64,000 nt of DNA, taken from Sphaerisporangium album (GTDB taxonomy: Bacteria > Actinomycetota > Actinomycetes > Streptosporangiales > Streptosporangiaceae). The position numbers and the translations under genes are program-made. Position 1 is the first letter of the stretch, and every line of letters begins with the position of its first letter. The notes under the pieces are model-generated. The model was not told the origin of the DNA, did no database searches, and saw only the letters and a program-made list of their open reading frames with translations. Shown here piece by piece: positions 40,141 to 46,565 of the stretch. The DNA is taken from positions 1-64,000 of the forward strand of contig NZ_QOIL01000010.1 in the NCBI RefSeq assembly GCF_003323745.1. Reading direction: 5' to 3'.

Positions 40141-41175
40141 ATGGGCTTTTTGCGGATCCGCACCACCGTGGACGAGCGGCCGGGCCGGTTGGCCTCCCTC
40201 ACCGCCGCGCTGGCGGCGAAGGGCGGCAACATCCTCGGGCTGAGCGTGCAGCCCGACACCGACGGCACCGTCGACGAGTTCGTCGCCGACATCCCGGCCT
40301 CCGCCGAAACCGTGCGGGAGGCGCTGGAGGCGGCCGGCGGGCGTCGTGTCCAGGTGGTCCCCGCGACGGCCCACGAACTGACCGACGAGCCGACGCGCGT
40401 CCTGCTGCTCGCCTCCCGCCTGCGCGCCGCGCCGTGGCGGCTGCCGGAGGTGCTGGCCGACCTGCTACGGGCCGACGACGCGCGCTGGGTGTACGGCGCG
40501 GACCTGTCCGACCTGCCGGACCCGACCCTGCTGACCGTCCCCGTGGCGCCGCGCCGGGCGATCCGCCTGCGCCGCATCGGGCTGCCGTTCACGCTCACCG
40601 AGTCCGCCCGCGCGGCGGCCCTCGTGCGCCTGGCGCAGCCGCCGGCCGAGACGATTCCCGCCGAGCGCCCCGTGACGCTCAGCGACGGCATCGAGGTGCG
40701 GGTGCGGCCGCTGACCCACCTGTACCGCGAGGCCGTCCGCGACCTGCACGACCGCTGCTCGCCCGACTCGCGCCGGTTCCGGTACTTCACCGCCATGCCG
40801 TCGCTGCCGCCGCGCATGTTCGACCGGCTCTGCGACCGCGACCGCGGGCACTCGCTCGTCGCCGGGTACGACGGCCAGGTCGTGGCCATCGCCAGCCTGC
40901 TGTTCAGCCCGGATCCGGGCATCGCCGAGATGGCCTTCCTGGTGGAGGACCGCTGGCAGGGGCGCGGCCTGGGCTCCGCGCTGGCCCGCATGCTGCTCCA
41001 GGAGGCCCGCGACCTCGGGTTCGCGGAGGTCAAGGCCGGCCTGCTCTCGGACAACGCGCGCATGCGCCGCCTGCTGCTCTCCCTCGGCGCCACCCTCGCC
41101 TACACCGACGACCCGGGGGTGCTGGAGGCACGGATCGCCGCGGGCGCGACGGCGGCCCTTCCCCGCCCGTCCTGA
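40141..41175 (+). CDS. ACT-GNAT fusion protein, probable amino-acid-regulated acetyltransferase
   Basis: 344 aa, ATG with AGGGGG seven bases upstream. Residues 1-75 form an ACT domain (FLRIRTTVDERPGRLASLTA ... GGNILGLSVQPDT), the fold that binds amino acids allosterically. A middle linker of about 100 residues is followed by a GNAT acetyltransferase (about 185-340), with the acetyl-CoA loop RWQGRGLGSALARMLL (Q/R-x-x-G-x-G/A). ACT-GNAT proteins in actinomycetes are known as amino-acid-sensing lysine acetyltransferases that act on acetyl-CoA synthetase; the same role here is an inference. It is a single-gene unit. Confidence 0.85.
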   Translation: MGFLRIRTTVDERPGRLASLTAALAAKGGNILGLSVQPDTDGTVDEFVADIPASAETVREALEAAGGRRVQVVPATAHELTDEPTRVLLLASRLRAAPWRLPEVLADLLRADDARWVYGADLSDLPDPTLLTVPVAPRRAIRLRRIGLPFTLTESARAAALVRLAQPPAETIPAERPVTLSDGIEVRVRPLTHLYREAVRDLHDRCSPDSRRFRYFTAMPSLPPRMFDRLCDRDRGHSLVAGYDGQVVAIASLLFSPDPGIAEMAFLVEDRWQGRGLGSALARMLLQEARDLGFAEVKAGLLSDNARMRRLLLSLGATLAYTDDPGVLEARIAAGATAALPRPS

Positions 41176-41181
41176 GCCCCC

Positions 41182-41242
41182 GGGACCGGCCGGCCGTGCT
41201 CCGGGGACGCTCGGGGACCGCGGATCACGGCCGACCGGCCCC
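41182..41242. terminator. imperfect hairpin between convergent genes
   Basis: 41182-41198 pairs with 41226-41242 with one mismatch, loop about 27 nt, between the ACT-GNAT and Clp_N stop codons. Confidence 0.4.
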
Positions 41243-41259
41243 GGCGAACACGGGCCGCG

Positions 41260-41880
41260 TCACTCGGCCTGCCGCCGTGGCCCCTCGCCCCCGTCGGACT
41301 CCGGCGCGGGCGGCACTCCGAAGGCGTCGAGCCGCCGTTCGATGCGGTCCAGGCTCGCCTGGATGCGGTCCAGGCGGGTGGCGAAGGACGGGCCGGAGGT
41401 AAGGAAGACCGAGCCCTCGCCGAGCGGCCCCAGAGGCCGGCCGGTGCGGCCCTCCGCTTCCTCGGCGAGCCGTGCCCGCAGGCCGTCCGGGTCGACGCCG
41501 TGCCGCTCCAGGACCTGCCCGGCGACGCCCGCCGGCTCGCGGAGCAGGCCGAGCAGGATGTGCTCGGTGCCGATGTAGTTGTCCCGCTGGTGCAGCGCCT
41601 CGCGCAGGGACAGTTCAAGCAGCTTCTTGGCGTACGGGGTGAACGGGATGTGCCCCATCGGAGACGCCTCCTGGCGGCCGGCGATCTCCTCGACGTCGGC
41701 CCGCGCCGCGTCCAGCGTGAGGCCCGTCTCGCGCAGGACCGTGCCGCCCAGGCCCGTGCCCTCGCCCAGCAGCCCGAGCAGGACGTGCTCCGTGCCGATG
41801 GTGCGATGACCCAGGCGCCGCGCCTCCTCCTGGGCGACGACCACGACGCGGCGGGCGGAATCGCTGAAGCGCTCGAACAC
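41260..41880 (-). CDS. stand-alone Clp N-domain protein
   Basis: 206 aa. I choose the GTG at 41880 because GGAGG lies five bases upstream and the protein then starts (M)FERFSDSARRVVVVAQ, exactly like ClpC. Two Clp_N repeats are present: the first with GTEHVLLGLLGEGTGLGG, the second with GTEHILLGLLREPAGVAG. There is no ATPase module. A C-terminal amphipathic helix, RLDRIQASLDRIERRLDAFG, looks like a short coiled coil. The family could compete with ClpC for adaptors, or guard substrates bearing phospho-arginine. Its function is unproven. Confidence 0.9.
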   Translation of the reverse strand: MFERFSDSARRVVVVAQEEARRLGHRTIGTEHVLLGLLGEGTGLGGTVLRETGLTLDAARADVEEIAGRQEASPMGHIPFTPYAKKLLELSLREALHQRDNYIGTEHILLGLLREPAGVAGQVLERHGVDPDGLRARLAEEAEGRTGRPLGPLGEGSVFLTSGPSFATRLDRIQASLDRIERRLDAFGVPPAPESDGGEGPRRQAE

Positions 41881-42023
41881 GGGGGCCTCCGCGGGGGTTC
41901 GGTGGAGATCACCGGTTCCATGGGCGGACTCGGTGGCAAATTCCACTATGCGTCACCTTTCCCGCCATGGCTGCCCCTTTCGCGGAGAGGACGGAGAGGA
42001 CGGCGACGCGGAGCCGGTCCGCG

Positions 42024-42231
42024 TCACTCGCGGCCGTAGACCACCCGGCCGGGCAGGCGGTCGTCGGCGATCCGCAGCCAGGTGCGCAGCGAGGATCTCG
42101 CTGTTGCGCGAGTCCCCGGCGCGGTAGGCGATGTCCCGGTTGGCCGTGTAGTCGCGCAGGTCGGCGTACGGCCGGATCTCCAGGACCTTGACCTCCGCCT
42201 CCACCCCGGCGGCCCGCGCGGAACGTTTCAT
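42024..42231 (-). pseudogene. frameshifted remnant of a small gene
   Basis: From an ATG at 42231 the minus strand reads with excellent GC3 codon choice to about 42090, including VKVLEIRPYADLRDYTANRD. One extra base near 42085-42092 then breaks the frame; the +1 frame continues with equally good codons through TWLRIADDRLPGRVVYGRE to a TGA at 42024. There is no clear ribosome-binding site. I do not recognise the family. A sequencing error rather than a real mutation is possible. It lies downstream of the ATPase gene, on the same strand. Confidence 0.4.
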
Positions 42232-42323
42232 GACTTTTGCGGGCCAGGACCATCCTGCATCCGGAGAGTGCGTCTCCGTGCAGGTCGCCGAGGGTTCTCG
42301 TGGGCGAATTCGCTTGTGGGAGG

Positions 42324-42734
42324 TCACCGGGGCAGGTGGACCACGATGTGCTTGCCGCCCATGGCCGTCGGTTCGACGGTGTGCACGCCGCCCGCCTCCT
42401 CGGTCAGCAGCATGACCATCCGCAGGCCCCGGCCGCCGTCGTCGTGCGGCGTCGCCAGAGCCCGGGGGAGCCGTGGGTGGGTGTCGTGCACGGCCACGGT
42501 GACCCAGCGGGCGTCGGCGGCCAGCGCGACGGTCGCGGTCGGCGATTCGGCGGCGGCGTGCTCGGCGACGTTCGTCACCAGCTCCGTCACGATCAGGCTC
42601 GCGGTGAAGACCGTCTCCTCGTCCAGGCCCCACGATTCGAGAGTCTTCACCGCCCGGTGTCGGGCGAGGGGCACCTGGTCGATCGTCGAGACCACGACGA
42701 AGACGTCACTCACACGCTCGCCTGAACACATCAC
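42324..42734 (-). CDS. RsbW-like ATP-binding (anti-sigma type) protein
   Basis: 136 aa, GTG with AGAGGAG upstream (ATG at 42731 also possible). It is a single GHKL/HATPase_c domain: the N-box is SLIVTELVTNVAEHA, the G1 box VAVHDTHPRLP, and the G2 box DDGGRGLRMVMLL. Such stand-alone kinases in actinomycetes act as anti-sigma factors or partner-switching proteins. No sigma factor or anti-anti-sigma gene is adjacent; it is divergent from an HTH-TPR regulator, an arrangement often seen in actinomycete regulatory pairs. Confidence 0.85.
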   Translation of the reverse strand: MMCSGERVSDVFVVVSTIDQVPLARHRAVKTLESWGLDEETVFTASLIVTELVTNVAEHAAAESPTATVALAADARWVTVAVHDTHPRLPRALATPHDDGGRGLRMVMLLTEEAGGVHTVEPTAMGGKHIVVHLPR

Positions 42735-42924
42735 GCTGCTCCTCTCGCAGGCCGTCCGCCCTTCGCGCGGGCGGTTGTCAGCGTCGGGGGAGAAGCGTCA
42801 AGCGAAAACGTCGGAGCGTCATCGTATGCTTGCTCAAAGTTAGGACGATCCGGCATGGCCGACGACCTCGGGATGGTCGTACTTTGACGCGCCCGCCGGA
42901 TCTCGCGGGGTGAGGAGTGGGTGA
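42735..42924. promoter_or_regulatory. divergent promoter region of the ATPase and HTH genes
   Basis: 190 bp between divergent starts. The middle (42800-42850) is less GC-rich. GAGGAG at 42911-42916 is the RBS of the HTH gene. No inverted repeat operator was certain. Confidence 0.4.
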
Positions 42925-44310
42925 ATGGACGAGCGGCTGTGCCCGCGGTGCCGGAAGACTCTGCTGAGCCGTTACAGCCGAGATCCGGCGTGTGCTCCGT
43001 GCGCGCGGGCGAGTCGGGGCGCGCGGCCCGCCGCGCCGGCGTGGCTGTGGGATTCGGCGCCGGTACGCGAGGCGCTGGCGTCGGCGGACATGGCGGCGTT
43101 CCTGACGAGCATCCGCGCCGCGATGGGGCTGAGCCAGCTCGAACTCGCGAGCCTGGCCGGCTGGTCCCAGAGCACGGTGAACCGCATCGAAAGTGGCGAA
43201 CGCAACACCTTGTACGACATCCGCGAACTCCTCCGCTTCACCGACACCATCGCCATGCCCCGCCATGCCCTCATTCCACTGCTCACGGGAAACCTTGTGG
43301 CAGATCCACCGCAAGAGGGCATAAATCCGGACATGGATATGAACCGTCGGCACTTCACCGGAGTCCTTGCCGGAAGTCTCGTGGCGGGAATGGGGTGGGG
43401 CCCTCTGCACGTGCCCGACCGCGTCGACATCGCTCATATCAAGCATCTCAGGGCCACGACCCAGCGTCTTTACGCCGACGACCAGCGAATCGGCGGCGGT
43501 CTCCTGCTCGCCCCCGCCCTGCACCAGGTGACCCGTGTACGGCGAATGCTGGACGAGGCTGACTTCAGTGAGTCGATCGGCCGTCGTCTTCTGTCCACGG
43601 CCGGAGAACTGTGCGTGTGCGCGGGCTGGCTCGCTTATGACTCGGGCGACCAGAACCTGGCGCGGCAGTTGTACGGCGAAGCCCATATGTACGCGGAGTA
43701 CTCCGGTGACGAGCAGCTCCGCGTGAACGTCGCCTCCTACCTGGCGATGCAGGCCATACGGCAGGCCCGGACAAGTCCCGGGCGTGCGCGTGAGGCGCTG
43801 CATGCCGTGACCGCTGGGAAGGAGGCCGCTCGTACGTGGGCCACGCCCCGGGTGTACGCGTTGCTCGCCGTCCGGGAAGCCACGGCTCACGCCGTCATGG
43901 GCGATGAGATCGCGTGCCGCAAGGCCATCTCCACGGCGTGGCGCGAGATTGACCGGGGGGCACACCAGGACGACCCCGACTGGGCCGGGTTCGTCACCGA
44001 GAACACGTTGATCTACTTCGAGGGTCTGACGGCGATGGCGCTCGCGAAGCCGGTCATCGCCGCGGACCGTTTCCGAATCCTGCTCGCGGAGCCGTCGATA
44101 GGGGAGCGGAACCGGACTTATTACCGCTCTTGCCTGGCAAATGCCTTGCTGATCTCAGGGGCGAAGTCCGATGCCCTTTCTGAAGGGCTCCAACTGTTGC
44201 CCCTCGTCAGCGGATCACGGCGGACCTTGCAGGAATTAATGCCATTGAGAGAAGCGGCGGGGGAGTCGTCGGAGTTCGGGCAACGGTATGACGAACTCCT
44301 CGCGGCCTAG
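42925..44310 (+). CDS. XRE-family HTH regulator with zinc ribbon and TPR-like C-terminus
   Basis: 461 aa, ATG nine bases after GAGGAG. The N-terminus CPRCRKTL ... CAPCARA is a zinc-ribbon-like Cys4. A helix-turn-helix of the XRE/Cro type follows at about 58-108 (IRAAMGLSQLELASLAGWSQ, then STVNRIESG). A Tat-like segment MNRRHFTGVLAGSLVAG lies at about 139-155, as in many homologues, but is internal and unlikely to export the protein. The remaining 300 residues are all-alpha, TPR-like. It resembles large actinomycete transcriptional regulators that sense peptides or partners through the TPR part. It is less GC-rich than its neighbours. Confidence 0.85.
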   Translation: MDERLCPRCRKTLLSRYSRDPACAPCARASRGARPAAPAWLWDSAPVREALASADMAAFLTSIRAAMGLSQLELASLAGWSQSTVNRIESGERNTLYDIRELLRFTDTIAMPRHALIPLLTGNLVADPPQEGINPDMDMNRRHFTGVLAGSLVAGMGWGPLHVPDRVDIAHIKHLRATTQRLYADDQRIGGGLLLAPALHQVTRVRRMLDEADFSESIGRRLLSTAGELCVCAGWLAYDSGDQNLARQLYGEAHMYAEYSGDEQLRVNVASYLAMQAIRQARTSPGRAREALHAVTAGKEAARTWATPRVYALLAVREATAHAVMGDEIACRKAISTAWREIDRGAHQDDPDWAGFVTENTLIYFEGLTAMALAKPVIAADRFRILLAEPSIGERNRTYYRSCLANALLISGAKSDALSEGLQLLPLVSGSRRTLQELMPLREAAGESSEFGQRYDELLAA

Positions 44311-44334
44311 CATTGCAGCCGAAGGTCGTGACTT

Positions 44335-44365
44335 GCCGGTGCCGGTGCCGGTGCCGGTGCCGGTG
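44335..44365. repeat. tandem GCCGGT hexamer
   Basis: About five copies of the hexamer GCCGGT followed by degenerate GATGGT copies, 25 bp after the HTH gene stop. It is a microsatellite-like tract in a convergent spacer. Confidence 0.8.
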
Positions 44366-44471
44366 ATGGTGATGGGGCGGGTGGCCTACGGCAGCCTGGA
44401 GGCTCCCCGGCCAGGCATGGTGAAGCCCGTGGAGCGGCGGTGGCGCGTCGCGCCCGGCCTGCCGTCGATGA

Positions 44472-45038
44472 TCACTTGCCCGCGGTCACGGCTTTGAGCT
44501 CGTCGAGTGACTCCCGGATGATCTGTGGCAGCTCTTTCTCGTTGGTTTCCTTGATCCAGCGCTCGAACGCGACCTTGAAGATGGCGATTCCCGCCTCGGC
44601 GGTCAGGCTCGCGGCCAGGTCTGTGACGCCGCGACGGCGCAGTGCGCCGGCGAGCGCCGAGGCGAGTGTCGCGAGCTTGATCAGCTCGCGCTCGCGTAGC
44701 TCCGCGTTCGCGTCGATGACGGCCTGGCGCTGCCGGGAGCGTTCGCGGCGTTCCTGGAGCAGGGCGCCGGCGCCTTCCAGGGCCGCGATCGTCGCCTCGA
44801 TCGGCGTCGTGGAATCGGGCGCATCGGCGATGGCGCGCACCAGCAGATCCTCCAGCATGACCCCGCCCGCGAAGAGAACCTCGCGTTTGTCGGCGAAGTG
44901 CCGGAAGAACGTCCGCTCCGTGAGCCCCGCCCGCTTGGCGATCTCGGCCACCGTGGTCTGTTCGAACCCGCGCTCACCGTAGAGCTCCAGTGCCGCCTGC
45001 TCAAGCCGGCCACGCGCGTTCGGCTGCCATCGCCCCAT
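44472..45038 (-). CDS. TetR family transcriptional regulator
   Basis: 188 aa from the ATG of MGRWQPNARGRLEQ; the frame is open further upstream but through operator DNA. The N-terminal HTH is TTVAEIAKRAGLTERTFFRH at about residues 29-48. The C-terminal helices form the ligand pocket. It is divergent from an SDR gene, and two copies of an inverted repeat lie between them, so it should repress both itself and the SDR gene. A -10-like TACGAT (minus strand, 45045-45050) six bases from the start suggests a leaderless mRNA. Confidence 0.9.
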   Translation of the reverse strand: MGRWQPNARGRLEQAALELYGERGFEQTTVAEIAKRAGLTERTFFRHFADKREVLFAGGVMLEDLLVRAIADAPDSTTPIEATIAALEGAGALLQERRERSRQRQAVIDANAELRERELIKLATLASALAGALRRRGVTDLAASLTAEAGIAIFKVAFERWIKETNEKELPQIIRESLDELKAVTAGK

Positions 45039-45051
45039 GCATAGATCGTAC

Positions 45052-45080
45052 TTGATGACAGCGCCTGACATGACTACTAT
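45052..45080 (+). promoter_or_regulatory. promoter of the SDR gene
   Basis: TTGATG (45052-45057) and TACTAT (45075-45080) with exactly 17 bp between them. The transcription start would be near 45087, inside operator 2. Confidence 0.65.
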
Positions 45081-45103
45081 GCTGATGACAGCAACTGACA
45101 TCA
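45053..45103. promoter_or_regulatory. two TetR-type operators in phase
   Basis: Operator 1 (45053-45073): TGATGACAG, 3 nt, CTGACATGA. Operator 2 (45083-45103): TGATGACAG, 3 nt, CTGACATCA. Each is a near-perfect inverted repeat with 9-bp arms. Their centres are exactly 30 bp apart, about three helical turns, and together they cover the -35 box and the start site of the SDR promoter. Confidence 0.75.
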
Positions 45104-45156
45104 GTCCTGGTGTGCGCTCTGTGCCCAGGACGGTCGGCTTACCCGGAGGATTTCTC

Positions 45157-46092
45157 ATGCGCGTTTTCGTCACCGGCGCGTCCGGCTGGATCGGCTCCGC
45201 CGTCGTTCCCGAGCTCATCGGCGCGGGCCATCAGGTCATCGGGCTGGCACGCTCGGATGCCTCGGCCGCCGCCCTCGCCGCGGCGGGGGCAGAGGTACGT
45301 CGCGGCACTCTTGACGATCTCGACGGCCTGCGGAGTGCGGCGGCCGCGTCGGACGGCGTGATCCACCTGGCGTTCAAGCACGACATCGCCTTCTCGGGGG
45401 GCTTCCAAAGCGCTGCCGACGCGGATCGCCGCGCCGTCGAGGTATTCGGCGAGGCGCTCGCGGGATCTGATCGGCCGCTCGTCATCGCCTCCGGGACGCT
45501 CGGGCTCGCACCGGGGCGTGTGGCGACCGAACGCGATGGGCTTGATCCCAAGTCGGCTACGGCGCATCTGAGCGGCGGTCCGCAGACTCGGCTGGCCACT
45601 GCGCAGATGACGCTCTCCCTGGCCACCCGCGGCGTCCGCTCGTCCGTTGTGCGACTCCCCCCGACGGTGCACGGCGAAGGAGATCACGGCTTCATGGCGA
45701 CCCTGGTCGGCATCGCCCGTGCCAAGGGCGTCTCCGGTTACATCGGCGACGGGCTCAGCCGCTGGCCCGCCGCGCACCGGATCGATGCCGCGCACCTCTT
45801 CCGCCTGGCGCTGGAGAACGCCCCGGCGGGATCGGTGCTGCACGCGGTCGCCGACGAGGGCGTGCGGATCCGCGCCGTCGCCGAAGTGATCGGCCGGCAG
45901 CTCGGCCTCCCGGTGGCGGCCATCTCACCGGAGGACGCGGGCGAGCACTTCGCCTGGCTGGCCGGCTTCCTCGCGGCCGACAGCCCGGCCTCCAGTGCGC
46001 TGACCCGCGAGCTGCTGGGGTGGCAGCCGACGCACCCCGGCCTCATCGACGACCTCGACAAGGGCCATTACTTTCACAACCCATCCGTATAA
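45157..46092 (+). CDS. NAD(P)-dependent epimerase/SDR family protein
   Basis: 311 aa, ATG with GGAGGA seven bases upstream. An atypical/extended short-chain dehydrogenase: the Rossmann motif is VTGASGWIGSAVVPELIGAG, and the nucleotide-binding arginine follows in GLARSD. The C-terminal region resembles NAD-dependent epimerases and nucleoside-sugar or flavin-reductase-like SDRs. The usual catalytic YxxxK is not obvious, the region near 130-160 carrying TAHLSGGP, so the activity is uncertain. It is probably induced when the divergent TetR protein binds its ligand. Confidence 0.82.
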   Translation: MRVFVTGASGWIGSAVVPELIGAGHQVIGLARSDASAAALAAAGAEVRRGTLDDLDGLRSAAAASDGVIHLAFKHDIAFSGGFQSAADADRRAVEVFGEALAGSDRPLVIASGTLGLAPGRVATERDGLDPKSATAHLSGGPQTRLATAQMTLSLATRGVRSSVVRLPPTVHGEGDHGFMATLVGIARAKGVSGYIGDGLSRWPAAHRIDAAHLFRLALENAPAGSVLHAVADEGVRIRAVAEVIGRQLGLPVAAISPEDAGEHFAWLAGFLAADSPASSALTRELLGWQPTHPGLIDDLDKGHYFHNPSV

Positions 46093-46565
46093 CCCGCCAG
46101 GCCACGACGGGATCGCCACCCTTGACCCAGCTGCGCCGGTTGGGAGGCCGAAGATTCTGCGGGCCTGAGCATAGATCGCCACTATGGGAACTTCCGCCTC
46201 GCCACCGGTGATCTTACGCACACCTCCTCAGTGAACATCTTTCGCAGTGCGGCTTGATAACCGGCACCATCATCCGGATTTCAAGTGAGATGAGCCGTGG
46301 AGTGCGTTGCGCAATTTTGTGCGAGCCGGCTCTCGTCTCCCGCCTCAGAGGACCGAGGCTCGCTCGACGGGCGCATGGTTTCTCGACGTGCGAGTATCGG
46401 CAGGCGTGAAGAGCGTTGATCTTGTTTCGCCTGGCCTGCTTTCTGAGTCACATGAATCGGGCGATAATCGCGGGCTTTTCCTGATGGGCGGGAGTAGTCT
46501 CAATTCCGGTCTCCGAGCCTCGGCGGCCGACGATGGCTCCCATTCCCCATCGCATGGAGCGCGGT
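46093..46565. other. 473-bp low-GC intergenic region
   Basis: This is one of the AT-richest stretches of the window. A -10-like GATAAT is at 46463-46468, but its -35 is weak. Small open frames on both strands lack a usable ribosome-binding site and good codon use. I see no RNA. Its composition suggests old insertion or regulatory DNA ahead of the metalloprotease gene. Confidence 0.5.

Noticed and set aside
46150..46221. Minus-strand start with GAGGAGGTG upstream of the SDR end
   Set aside because: The purine tract leaves only one base before the GTG and the frame overlaps the SDR gene end; it may be chance.
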